Shown here piece by piece: positions 47,248 to 55,419 of a stretch of 64,000 nt of DNA. Made by a program: the position numbers and the translations under genes. The notes below the pieces were generated by a model, which had not been told where the DNA came from, did no database searches, and saw only the letters and a list, made by a program, of their open reading frames with translations. The stretch spans positions 62,001 to 126,000 of the forward strand of contig JAAESI010000047.1 of assembly GCA_024229515.1 (NCBI GenBank), written 5' to 3'. This stretch comes from Pseudomonadota bacterium. Its GTDB lineage: Bacteria > Myxococcota_A > UBA796 > UBA9615. Positions within the stretch are counted from its first letter, which is position 1. Each line of letters starts with the position of its first letter.

Positions 47248-48351
47248 GTGATTACCACCAAGATCGAGCGCGACGTTCGTCGCTTCCGCCAGATCGTCCG
47301 GGGACGGATCCGCAAGGATCTGAAGAAGTACATGTCCTCGGGGGAGCTGATCGGTCGCAAGGGGAAGGACTACGTGTCCATCCCGCTCCCTCAGATCCAG
47401 CTGCCGCGGTTGCGGTACGGGGACAACGAGGAGGGTGGCGTCGGCTCGGGCGAGGGAGAGCCGGGCGATGCGGTCGAGGGTGACGGCGACGGCCAGGGCG
47501 AGGCGGGCAACACGCCGGGCCAGCACCTGCTGGAAGTCGACATCACGATCGAGGAGTTGGCGGAGATCATGGGCGAGGAGCTCGAGCTCCCGATGATCGA
47601 GCCCAAGGGGCACCGAAACGTCGTCGCGAAGAAGGACCGGTACAACCGCGTCAGCAGCGAGGGGCCGGACTCCCTGAAGCACTTCCGACGGACGTACCGG
47701 GAGGCGCTGAAGCGGCAGATGACGGCGGGGACGTACAACCCGAACAACCCGTCGGTGGTGCCGATCAAGAAGGATCAGAAGTACCGATCGTGGAAGGAGG
47801 ATCGCCGCCCCGAGAGGAACGCGGTGATCGTCTACATGATGGACGTGTCGGGTTCGATGGGGGACGAGCAGAAGGAGATCGTCCGCATGGAGGCCTTCTG
47901 GATCGATACGTGGCTGTCGACGCAGTACGACGGTCTGGAGACGCGGTACATCATCCACGACGCGGCGGCGCGGGAGGTCGATCGGGAGACGTTCTTCCAC
48001 ACGCGGGAGAGCGGCGGGACGTTGATCAGCACGGCGTACAAGCTGTGCCAGAAGATCATCGAGACGGACTACCCGAGCTCGGAATGGAACATCTACCCGT
48101 TCCACTTCTCGGACGGCGACAACTGGTCTGGAAGCGACACGCGCGAGTGCATGCGGTTGCTGAAGGAGGACATGCTGCCCCGGGTGAACGCCTTCTGTTA
48201 CGGCCAGGTGGAGTCGGAGTACGGGTCGGGTCAGTTCATGAACGACCTGCAGTCGGCTTTCGGTGAGGAGGAGGCGGTGATTCTGTCGCGCATCGAGGAC
48301 AAGGACGCGGTGATGGAGTCGATCAAGACGTTCCTCGGCAAGGGACGCTGA
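47248..48351 (+). CDS. yeaH: YeaH/YhbH family protein (DUF444, vWA-like)
   Basis: A 367-residue protein of the DUF444 family. The N-terminus ([20 protein letters not shown]) is basic and is followed by an acidic Gly-rich loop (about 65-90). A von Willebrand A-type domain contains the MIDAS-like [17 protein letters not shown] and [14 protein letters not shown]. Its role with PrkA and SpoVR is conserved but not understood; a chaperone-like pairing of AAA+ and vWA proteins is a common theme. The GTG start follows prkA by 4 nt. Confidence 0.94.
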   Translation: MITTKIERDVRRFRQIVRGRIRKDLKKYMSSGELIGRKGKDYVSIPLPQIQLPRLRYGDNEEGGVGSGEGEPGDAVEGDGDGQGEAGNTPGQHLLEVDITIEELAEIMGEELELPMIEPKGHRNVVAKKDRYNRVSSEGPDSLKHFRRTYREALKRQMTAGTYNPNNPSVVPIKKDQKYRSWKEDRRPERNAVIVYMMDVSGSMGDEQKEIVRMEAFWIDTWLSTQYDGLETRYIIHDAAAREVDRETFFHTRESGGTLISTAYKLCQKIIETDYPSSEWNIYPFHFSDGDNWSGSDTRECMRLLKEDMLPRVNAFCYGQVESEYGSGQFMNDLQSAFGEEEAVILSRIEDKDAVMESIKTFLGKGR

Positions 48352-48352
48352 C

Positions 48353-49966
48353 GTGCCTGACGAAAACGACCGGTTGTGGGAGATCCGGTACCGCCATGGG
48401 CTGCCTCCTGAGTTGAAGGAGATGCAGGCGCGGGTGGAGAAGGTGGCCGCGAGCGCGGGGCTGGACTTCTTCCCGGTGGTCTTCGAGATGGTGGACCCGG
48501 AGGAGATGTCGATGCTGGCGGCGTACGGGGGGTTCCCGACGCGGTACCCGCACTGGCGCTTCGGCATGGAGTTCGCTCAGCTGCACAAGAGCTACACGTA
48601 CGGTCTCTCGAAGATCTACGAGATGGTGATCAACACCGACCCTTGTTACGCGTACCTGATGAACTGCAACGCGGCGACGGACCAGAAGATGGTCATGGCG
48701 CACGTGTACGGGCACTGCGACTTCTTCAAGAACAACATGTGGTTCAGTCACACGAACCGGAAGATGATCGACGAGATGGCGAACCACGCGACGCGGGTTC
48801 GGCGGCTGGTAGATCGGTTCGGGGCGGAGCGGGTCGAGGAGTTCATCGACTGCTGCCTGAGCGTGGAGAACCTGATCGACATCCATGCCTCGGCGATTCG
48901 GCGGCAGCCGCGCGACGACGATGACCTAGTGGAGAGCCTGCGCCAGCGGGCGGCCGAGGGCGAAGAGGTGGATCTGCCGGACGCGCGCCACTTCAAGGTC
49001 GAGGTGGACCGGTCGTACATGGACAGCTTCATCAACCCGGCCGAGGACGTGTTGGCGCGGCGGGAGCAGGCGCTGGAGCGCAGCCTGGAGTTGAAGAAGA
49101 TCCCGGAGCGGCCGGAGCGGGATGTGCTCGGGTTCATCCTCGAGAATGCGCCGCTGCATGGTTGGGAGCAGGACGTGCTCTCGATCATCCGGGACGAGGC
49201 GTACTACTTCGCGCCGCAGGGCCAGACGAAGATCATGAACGAGGGGTGGGCGACCTTCTGGCACACCCGGTTGATGACGGAGCAGCTGGGCACGGCGGCG
49301 GAGATCGTGGACTACGCGGACCACCACGCGGGCACGGTCGCGATGAGTCCGTACAAGCTGAATCCGTACAAGCTGGGGCTGGAGCTGTTCCGCGACATCG
49401 AGTTCCGCTGGGACACCGGTCGGCACGGCCGGGACTGGACCGAGTGCGACGATCTGAAGCGTCGGAAGGATTGGTTCGTCGATGAGCGGGGCGGGATGCA
49501 GAAGGTCTACGAGGTGCGGAAGATCTACAACGATCTTCAGTTCGTCGATGCGTTCCTCACGGAGGACTTCTGTCGGGAACACGGGTTCTTCGCGTACGGA
49601 TACGACCGGACGAGTCGGCAGTACGTGATCGAGAGCCGCCAGTTTGCTGAGATCAAGGAGAAGCTGCTTTCGTCGCTGACGAACTTCGGGCAGCCGTTGA
49701 TCGACGTGGTGGACGCGAACTTCGAGAACCGTGGCGAGCTGTTGCTGAGGCATGCGCACACGGGCGCGGACCTGAAGATGGATTGGGCGGAGACGACGCT
49801 GGGCAACCTCGTGAGGTTGTGGAAGCGGCCCGTGCACATGACGACGATGATGAATGGGCGCCCGCTGCGCGTGTCTCACGATGGGACCGGGGGGAGCCGA
49901 ACGTGGCTCGATCGTAAGAAGAAGAGCAAACCTGCCGATGAGAAGGCGGAGGAGAAGACGTCCTGA
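48353..49966 (+). CDS. spoVR: SpoVR family protein
   Basis: A 537-residue SpoVR family protein (E. coli YcgB; Bacillus SpoVR affects cortex formation). Family blocks: FFPVVFEMVDPEEMSMLAAY, YGGFPTRYPHWRFGMEFAQL, MAHVYGHCDFFKNNMWFSHT, DEAYYFAPQGQTKIMNEGWA, and HHAGTVAMSPYKLNPYKLGL. A Cys/His-rich arrangement in these motifs suggests metal binding. The GTG start follows yeaH by 1 nt; the stop overlaps the next gene (TGATG). Confidence 0.95.
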   Translation: MPDENDRLWEIRYRHGLPPELKEMQARVEKVAASAGLDFFPVVFEMVDPEEMSMLAAYGGFPTRYPHWRFGMEFAQLHKSYTYGLSKIYEMVINTDPCYAYLMNCNAATDQKMVMAHVYGHCDFFKNNMWFSHTNRKMIDEMANHATRVRRLVDRFGAERVEEFIDCCLSVENLIDIHASAIRRQPRDDDDLVESLRQRAAEGEEVDLPDARHFKVEVDRSYMDSFINPAEDVLARREQALERSLELKKIPERPERDVLGFILENAPLHGWEQDVLSIIRDEAYYFAPQGQTKIMNEGWATFWHTRLMTEQLGTAAEIVDYADHHAGTVAMSPYKLNPYKLGLELFRDIEFRWDTGRHGRDWTECDDLKRRKDWFVDERGGMQKVYEVRKIYNDLQFVDAFLTEDFCREHGFFAYGYDRTSRQYVIESRQFAEIKEKLLSSLTNFGQPLIDVVDANFENRGELLLRHAHTGADLKMDWAETTLGNLVRLWKRPVHMTTMMNGRPLRVSHDGTGGSRTWLDRKKKSKPADEKAEEKTS

Positions 49967-50472
49967 TGTCCCTGGGGAAGCGACTCATCGACAAGCTCAA
50001 GACGGGGTCCGAAGGCCCGGTCGAGGTGACGCACGACGAAGTGCGCGCGCGGGCCGATGTGGTCGGTTCGGGGGCGTACGGTTCGGAGATCCGGGGCTTG
50101 TCGATCGAGCGTGCGCAGCCGCGGGGGAACGAGGACCCGACGCGCGGGGAGCGGATGCAAGGGGTGGTCGACAAGATCACCGCCGACGTCGGGTACCTGG
50201 CGGAGCCGGTGAAGCCGTTGGAGATCGACCCCAGCTCGGGGCGCGGGGTGCTGCGGACGGCTCGGGGAAGCGTCACCGAGCGCGAGTACTACGAGATCAC
50301 GGTCGATGGCGGGGATCGCGTCGATGTGGACCGTTTCCGGGGCCGAGAGGCCGGGGGGAGGGACCGGGTCAGCAGCAACTATGGGCACGGGGTGCTCAAG
50401 AGGTTGGTGGATGATTTGGAGGAGGTTGTGGGGGACCGGAGGGAGCGGGTGCGGGAGGACGAGGAGGCGTAG
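49966..50472 (+). CDS. Fourth gene of the prkA-yeaH-spoVR operon, unknown
   Basis: A 168-residue basic and acidic mixed protein (MSLGKRLIDKLKTGSEGPVE, MQGVVDKITADVGYLAEPVK, GVLKRLVDDLEEVVGDRRER). The ATG overlaps the spoVR stop by 1 nt, so translation is coupled. No signal peptide or known domain. Its place makes a role in the PrkA/SpoVR stress system likely, but this is inferred from position only. The 51-bp repeat array begins right after its stop. Confidence 0.8.
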   Translation: MSLGKRLIDKLKTGSEGPVEVTHDEVRARADVVGSGAYGSEIRGLSIERAQPRGNEDPTRGERMQGVVDKITADVGYLAEPVKPLEIDPSSGRGVLRTARGSVTEREYYEITVDGGDRVDVDRFRGREAGGRDRVSSNYGHGVLKRLVDDLEEVVGDRRERVREDEEA

Positions 50473-50626
50473 GTGCTCGCGGCTCGCCGACATCGGCGAT
50501 GTCCGCCAGAACTGAGCGTCTCAGCGCTCGCTCCGCGCCGACATCGACGATGTCCGCCAGAACTGAGCGCGAGGGCGCTCGCTGCTCGACCACATCGGCG
50601 ATGTCCGCCAGAACTGAGCTTGAGGG
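50473..50626 (-). repeat. Three tandem 51-bp units with internal palindrome (REP-like)
   Basis: Three units at 51-bp period (cores start at 50489, 50540, 50591). Each has a near-identical 29-bp core holding the inverted repeat GACATC-GGC/GAC-GATGTC (the third has one arm change, CACATC) and CCGCCAGAACTGAGC. The flanks (CGCTCGCT-like) are also similar. The array lies 9 bp past the end of the HUH transposase gene and directly after the 168-residue gene. Confidence 0.9.
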
Positions 50627-50634
50627 CGGCGTCG

Positions 50635-51405
50635 CTAGATCGGATTCTCCGGCTGTGCAGCCTGCAGCGCCTCCCAGGCGCTCTGCAATTGCAGCTGGGC
50701 AATGACCGCACGCACCATCTTGGTCCGGGGTTTGTACTCCCTGAGCCGGCGGCACGTGCTCTGACCAAGGCCCAGCAACTTCGGCGCGTGCCGGTACCCC
50801 AACCAATCATCGGCCACCCGCACCGCCGCGACCCGCGCCTCGAGCCCGGCGCAACTGCGCCACCCCAGGTGCGGAATCCCGGCGGCGACTTCAGCGGATT
50901 GACGCAGCAACTCCAGGTTCGGCGCTCCCCCGAGACGCACCGGAAGGAACCCGAGCAGATCCTCCCGCGTCACCCGCGGAAGCCGCCGTTTCACGTGCGG
51001 CGCCGTCCACTGACCGATGGTGCGCATGCCCAGCAGATCCGGGAGGTTGCTCGCCTCGAACAGCGGATCGATGCAGGTGCCGTGCTTCGACTCCTGCCGA
51101 AAGACGTACCGGAACGCGTTGCGCAGGTGACTCTGGGTCTGGACCGCCTCCACGTGCACGTGGGCGAACCGCACGCCCGGCCTGGTCCGCTTCGAGATCG
51201 AGATCTCCACCCGCCGACCGAACTCCGTCGCGGTCGCCTCATCGCCGAAGACGAGGGCGTGCAGGTGGTTGTCGGCGAACTTGAACGCGAGCAGCTCGAA
51301 GGGCCGACCGACCGTCAGGACGCCAACGGCGACCGAGCGGAGCATCTTCGGGTCCGTCGCGATCACCCGGCGGTTCGCCAGGTGCGACACCGTGTGCCCA
51401 GCCAT
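50635..51405 (-). CDS. IS200/Y1-type HUH transposase, REP-associated (RAYT-like)
   Basis: A 256-residue protein. The N-terminus (GHTVSHLANRRVI) and LLAFKFADNHLHALVFG fit the Y1 transposase fold (PF01797), with the HUH motif at residues 47-49 (HLH). The candidate catalytic Tyr is Y100 in LRNAFRYVFRQESKHG. The C-terminal 120 residues include helices (RVADDWLGYRHAPKLLGLGQ) that could bind DNA. RAYTs are single-copy relatives of IS200 transposases that mobilise REP palindromes; the array 9 bp past its stop supports this. The ATG at 51405 overlaps the stop of the upstream gene (TGATG). An alternative ATG is at 51411. Confidence 0.75.
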   Translation of the reverse strand: MAGHTVSHLANRRVIATDPKMLRSVAVGVLTVGRPFELLAFKFADNHLHALVFGDEATATEFGRRVEISISKRTRPGVRFAHVHVEAVQTQSHLRNAFRYVFRQESKHGTCIDPLFEASNLPDLLGMRTIGQWTAPHVKRRLPRVTREDLLGFLPVRLGGAPNLELLRQSAEVAAGIPHLGWRSCAGLEARVAAVRVADDWLGYRHAPKLLGLGQSTCRRLREYKPRTKMVRAVIAQLQLQSAWEALQAAQPENPI

Positions 51406-51809
51406 CACCATGGGACGATCTCCCCGCCCGCGGGGCGCTCCATCAGCGTGAACCTCTGAAGACCCGCCATCTCCAGGGCGTCGCAGAGGTCCTCGATCCG
51501 CTCCTGCCACTCCGCCAGCAGCTCGCTCGCCTCCAACCCCATCACCGAACCCCGGAGCATCACCGCCCGACCGCTCGCCACCAGCAGGTAGTCCTGCTGC
51601 AGCTTCGGACACGACTCAGCCACCGCCAGCCCCAAGGCCGTCGCGACGGCGCCCACCTCGGCCAGCGCCGCCCCCCGCGCCTCCCCGTCAGGCCACGGCG
51701 ACGGCACCGACAACCACGCCCGGAGCGCGCGGGCCAGGGCCAACATGTCCAGAAGGTCCATCTCCAGCGCGTGCCACGCCGGGGGCCGCATCTCGATGAC
51801 GTCGCCCAT
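51405..51809 (-). CDS. Hypothetical protein between radC and the HUH transposase
   Basis: A 134-residue helical protein (MDLLDMLALARALRAWLSVP, ASELLAEWQERIEDLCDALE). Its ATG overlaps the radC stop by 1 nt and its stop overlaps the transposase start by 1 nt, so all three are translated in a coupled way. No family recognised. The placement suggests it belongs to the module rather than to the chromosome backbone. Confidence 0.75.
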   Translation of the reverse strand: MGDVIEMRPPAWHALEMDLLDMLALARALRAWLSVPSPWPDGEARGAALAEVGAVATALGLAVAESCPKLQQDYLLVASGRAVMLRGSVMGLEASELLAEWQERIEDLCDALEMAGLQRFTLMERPAGGEIVPW

Positions 51810-52498
51810 CACGCCTTCGCCCCAAGGCCCACCGGCACCGGGTCCAGATGCCCCAGCTCCGCCAACGAGGCGAACCGACCGTCGCCGATGATCACGTGGT
51901 CGTGCAGCGCCACCCCCAGCAGGTCCGACGCCGCCGCCAACCGGTGGGTCAACGCGATGTCCTCCCCGCTCGGAGTGGGATCCCCCGAAGGGTGGTTGTG
52001 CACCACCACCAGGGCCGACGCGCCCTCCCGCAAGGCCGGCTCCAACACATCCCGGGGAAGCACCGAGACCGAGTTCCGACCCCCGCGACACACCTCCAAC
52101 TCGCGCAGCTTCCGCAGCCGGGAATCCAACAGCACGACCAGGAACACCTCCGCCCGCTCCGTGCCCAGCCGCCCGCGCAGCGACTCGTAGACCTTGCGCG
52201 GCCCCGTGTACGCCTCCCCTCGAGGCCACGGACGCTCCGAGATCCGCCGCGCCAGCGCCGCCAACGCCACCACCCGACGCGCCCGCACCGGCCCGATGCC
52301 CGGCACCTCGATCAGCTCCCCTTCCCCCATCGCCGCCAGGTGGGGCAGGTCCGTCGCCGCCTCCAACACCCGGCGGGCCGTCCCCAGGGCGTGCTCCCCC
52401 GGCGCCCCCCCACGGGTCAACAGGAACGAAAGCAGCTCCGCGTCCGCGAGGGACGAGGCGCCGAGCTGCGCGAGGCGAGTGTCGGGGTCTTCGTACAT
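51809..52498 (-). CDS. radC: RadC family JAMM-type protein
   Basis: A 229-residue RadC. The N-terminal helix-hairpin-helix region includes LLSFLLTRGGAPGEHALGTA and LIEVPGIGPVRARRVVALAA. The C-terminal JAB/MPN domain has the metal motif VVHNHPSGDPTPSGEDIALT and LHDHVIIGDGRFASL. The family was named for a radiation-sensitivity mutation later traced to another gene; its role remains unclear, and RadC genes are frequent in mobile islands. Start ATG at 52498. It leads the three-gene coupled unit ending in the HUH transposase. Confidence 0.93.
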   Translation of the reverse strand: MYEDPDTRLAQLGASSLADAELLSFLLTRGGAPGEHALGTARRVLEAATDLPHLAAMGEGELIEVPGIGPVRARRVVALAALARRISERPWPRGEAYTGPRKVYESLRGRLGTERAEVFLVVLLDSRLRKLRELEVCRGGRNSVSVLPRDVLEPALREGASALVVVHNHPSGDPTPSGEDIALTHRLAAASDLLGVALHDHVIIGDGRFASLAELGHLDPVPVGLGAKA

Positions 52499-52572
52499 GC
52501 GGCAGGGCGAATGCAGACCGCATGCCAGGGTGCAGATGGGCTTACGTGCAGCGAATCAGGGCCAGCTTGGGT

Positions 52573-52618
52573 GTCCGTGAGTGTCCGTGAGGCCGGACAC
52601 TCACGGACGCTCACGGAC
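52573..52618. repeat. Long hairpin: 19-bp arms, 8-nt loop
   Basis: Left arm 52573-52591 (GTCCGTGAGTGTCCGTGAG) pairs with right arm 52600-52618 through all 19 positions, one being a G-T wobble. Each arm is itself a doubled GTCCGTGAG. It lies in the divergent gap between radC and the membrane protein gene. Confidence 0.9.
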
Positions 52619-52646
52619 GGTCAGGTCGACCCCACCAGCCCGGGTG

Positions 52647-52652
52647 TAGACT
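52647..52652 (+). promoter_or_regulatory. Candidate -10 box (TAGACT) for a leaderless gene
   Basis: TAGACT stands 8 nt before the ATG at 52661. No Shine-Dalgarno is present and no gene ends here. Confidence 0.45.
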
Positions 52653-52660
52653 CCGCCGCC

Positions 52661-53092
52661 ATGCCCCCTGAACGAGCCTTCGGCCGCTGGATGGCCTTCT
52701 CCGCCGTGCTCTACGGCCTCGGCGCCGCTTCGTTCGCGGTCGCGCCTCTGGCCACCCACATGCTGCACGAAGGCGCCTCCAGCCTGTTCCCGCTGCTGGA
52801 GTTCCTCGTCCCCGACCCCGCCGCGGCCGCACTGAATTGGCACGCGCTCGCCGTCTCCATGATGGTCACCATCACCGTCTGCAGCGTCTTCGCGGCCCGC
52901 GCCCCCGTGCGCAACAAGGACTTCGCCATCCCGGTCATGTTCAGCAAGGTCACCTCGACCCTCATGGGGCTGGCCGCCTTCGCCCTGCACGCCCGGTACC
53001 CCGCCTACCTGGTCGTCGCCGTCACCGACTTCCCCCTCTTCCTCATCACGTGGCTGCTGTGGCGCCGCGTCTCGGACTCCCCCGATGACTGA
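52661..53092 (+). CDS. Four-helix integral membrane protein
   Basis: A 143-residue protein with four predicted membrane helices: FSAVLYGLGAASFAVAPLA, ALAVSMMVTITVCSVFAA, STLMGLAAFALHA and YLVVAVTDFPLFLITWLLW. There are no charged residues in the helices apart from an Asp near the end. No family recognised. It probably has a leaderless message (TAGACT 8 nt upstream). The stop overlaps the AidB-like gene by 8 nt, so the two are coupled. Confidence 0.82.
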   Translation: MPPERAFGRWMAFSAVLYGLGAASFAVAPLATHMLHEGASSLFPLLEFLVPDPAAAALNWHALAVSMMVTITVCSVFAARAPVRNKDFAIPVMFSKVTSTLMGLAAFALHARYPAYLVVAVTDFPLFLITWLLWRRVSDSPDD

Positions 53093-54608
53093 CTACTCCT
53101 TCGCCCCCTTCCTCGAGGCCCTCGGCGACGACTTCTGCGCCGACGACCCCGATCTGGAGCGCATCCTCCGCCACCACGGCCTCGACGACGACGACGCCTG
53201 GAAGCGCATCCGCGGCCACGGCAAGTTCGTCGCCCGCTCCGCCGCCGTCGCCGCTGACGCCGCCGATCGCCCCGGCGAGCTCCCCGTCCTGACCCCCCAC
53301 GACCCGTTCGGGAACCCCGACCCCGTCGGCGTGCGCGTGCACCCGTCCTCCCGTCGCGTGCTCGCCGCCGCCCTCCGCGCCGGCGTCTCCTTCGAACCCA
53401 ACGTCTGGACCCGCTACGCCACCGCCTACCTCCAGGGCCAGGTCGGCGAGGGCGGCGTCACCTGCGCGCTGGCCTGCACCGACGGCCTCGTCCGCAGCCT
53501 CCAGAACCTCGACGGCCCCCCGCGCAACGCCGAGATCCTCGACCACATCCTCACCCAGGCCCCCGGTGGCCCCGTGCACGGCGCCCAGTTCGTCACCGAG
53601 ATCCAGGGCGGCTCCGACGCCGCCACCAACTCCGTCGAGGCCATCCCCCAGGGCGACGGCAGCTACCGCCTCTACGGCAACAAGTTCTTCTGCTCCAACC
53701 TCTGGGCCCAGTACTGGGCCGTCACCGCCCGCCCCGAAGGCGCCCCCGCCGGCCCCCGGGGCGTCGCCATGTTCGTCGTTCCGCGCACGTCCGAGGACGG
53801 CGCCAACAGCGGCTGGCGCATCGAGCGCCTCAAGGACAAGCTCGGCACCCGCGCCCTCCCCACCGGGGAGATCACCCTCGACGGGGCTCAGGGCTGGCCC
53901 GTCGGCGAGCTCAACCAGGGCCTCAGCAACATGGTCGCCATCGTGCTGACCACCTCCCGCTTCTGGAACGTCATCGCCGCCGCCGCGGAGGTCCGCGCCG
54001 CCGAGCGCATCGGCCACGCCTACGCCAACTTCCGCAACGCATTCGGCCAGCCCATCGCCGAGTTCCCGCTGGTCCAGCACACGCTTCAGACCCTCACGAA
54101 GGAGCGGAAGCGGCTCACCGCCGGCACCTTCGAGCTGCTCTCCGCCTGGGAAGCCGCCAACGACCCCGATGGCTCCGCCGACGCCAAGGCCCGCCTCCGT
54201 GTCCTGATGATGCTCGCCAAGACCTGCGCCACGAAGCGCGGCACCACCCGCGTGCACAACGCCATGATGCTGCTCGGCGGCAACGGCATCGAAGAACGCT
54301 TCAGCGCGCTCCCTCGCCTCTGGCGCGACGCCGCCATCATGGAGACCTGGGAGGGCCCCCACGGCCTGCTCCTGACCCGCTCCCTCATGGACCTGCTCAA
54401 GTTCGGCGCCGCCGACGATCCCGTCGCCTGGACGAAGCTCCTCCTGGGCGACGGCGCCGCCGAACCCACCGTCGCCTCGCTGGGTGATCGGTTGGGGGCG
54501 ATCGCTCGCGACCGCAATCCGGTCGATCAGGCCGTACAATTTCAAGACTGGGCAGCCGACCTGTACGACGCCTTCGGCGATCTCGCGGCGGAGCGTGCGC
54601 TCGGCTGA
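53085..54608 (+). CDS. AidB-like acyl-CoA dehydrogenase
   Basis: A 507-residue flavoprotein of the AidB branch of the acyl-CoA dehydrogenase family. FAD and substrate motifs include TEIQGGSDAATNSVEA, YRLYGNKFFCSN, VHNAMMLLGGNGIEERFSAL and LWRDAAIMETWEGPHGLLLT. The N-terminal extension of about 140 residues compared with standard acyl-CoA dehydrogenases is typical of AidB. E. coli AidB is induced by alkylation and binds DNA, and has weak isovaleryl-CoA dehydrogenase activity; whether this protein shares the DNA-related role is unknown. The sense strand is unusually C-rich. Confidence 0.9.
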   Translation: MTDYSFAPFLEALGDDFCADDPDLERILRHHGLDDDDAWKRIRGHGKFVARSAAVAADAADRPGELPVLTPHDPFGNPDPVGVRVHPSSRRVLAAALRAGVSFEPNVWTRYATAYLQGQVGEGGVTCALACTDGLVRSLQNLDGPPRNAEILDHILTQAPGGPVHGAQFVTEIQGGSDAATNSVEAIPQGDGSYRLYGNKFFCSNLWAQYWAVTARPEGAPAGPRGVAMFVVPRTSEDGANSGWRIERLKDKLGTRALPTGEITLDGAQGWPVGELNQGLSNMVAIVLTTSRFWNVIAAAAEVRAAERIGHAYANFRNAFGQPIAEFPLVQHTLQTLTKERKRLTAGTFELLSAWEAANDPDGSADAKARLRVLMMLAKTCATKRGTTRVHNAMMLLGGNGIEERFSALPRLWRDAAIMETWEGPHGLLLTRSLMDLLKFGAADDPVAWTKLLLGDGAAEPTVASLGDRLGAIARDRNPVDQAVQFQDWAADLYDAFGDLAAERALG

Positions 54609-54686
54609 TCTTCCGATGCCCGGGTCGTGTTAGAAGATCCCTTCGGCCGGGGCCTGGGCCGACGGATTGAGGGGACTTCGCTGACC

Positions 54687-55379
54687 ATGCCGGTCGTATC
54701 ACCGTCCTGCTACGAGCTCCTGGGCGTGCCCATGGACAGCCCGCGCCCCACGCTCAGCCGAGCCTGGTCGGAGCGACGCGCCGAGGTCGGCCGCTCCGGC
54801 TCCCTCGACGAGGCCGACGTCGACGCCCTCACCGCCCGCATCGACGAAGCCTTCCGCATCCTCTCGGATGGGGGCACCGCCAGCCGCTACCGCATCTACC
54901 AATCGCAGCTGAAGGCCGGCGTCGGCATCGGTCGCCCCCAGGACTTCGGCCAGCTGCCGCCCGACCAGATCAACACCGACCCCGGCCGGCGCTCCCCCCT
55001 CGCCGACTTCGCCGGCCCCCCCACCCTCGACGACGACGCCGACACCGACGAGGTCACCGACGAGTGGAAGGTCGACCTCCTCGACGACGAGGACGTCAAC
55101 GAGGTCTCCCGCACCGACGCGTTCGCTCCCTCCTTCCCCGCCGCCCTCGGCGTGCTCGCCGACCTCGTGCTCGCGGTGCCCGCCGGCGAGCCCCCCGCGG
55201 CCGTCCCCCGACGGCACACCCGAGCGCCCCTTCCGCCGTGGCACCTGATGCCCCCGGAGGCCGACGCCATGGAGCTGCCGAAGGTCACCGCCCCCGGCGA
55301 GCCGACCCCCAGCGCCGCCCGCGCGACCACGCAGCCGGGCAACCGCGTCCGAGCCGAACGGCCCCCCTGGGAGCGATAG
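54687..55379 (+). CDS. J-like-domain protein with acidic and Pro-rich tail
   Basis: A 230-residue protein. Residues 1-75 resemble a J domain in shape (SCYELLGVPMDSPRPTLSRA, DEAFRILSDGGTASRYRIYQ) but lack HPD. An acidic middle segment (LDDDADTDEVTDEWKVDLLD) is followed by a Pro/Ala-rich end with no known domain. The ATG at 54687 is used because the J-like fold begins there; an upstream GTG at 54627 is possible. It follows the AidB-like gene by 78 nt. Confidence 0.7.
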   Translation: MPVVSPSCYELLGVPMDSPRPTLSRAWSERRAEVGRSGSLDEADVDALTARIDEAFRILSDGGTASRYRIYQSQLKAGVGIGRPQDFGQLPPDQINTDPGRRSPLADFAGPPTLDDDADTDEVTDEWKVDLLDDEDVNEVSRTDAFAPSFPAALGVLADLVLAVPAGEPPAAVPRRHTRAPLPPWHLMPPEADAMELPKVTAPGEPTPSAARATTQPGNRVRAERPPWER

Positions 55380-55419
55380 CGCCCGGCGAAGCGCAGCACA
55401 CCTGCGATACCCTCCGGCC

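Noticed and set aside
50473-50626. CRISPR array
   Set aside because: There are only three units, the spacers are themselves similar, the core is palindromic and no cas gene is near.
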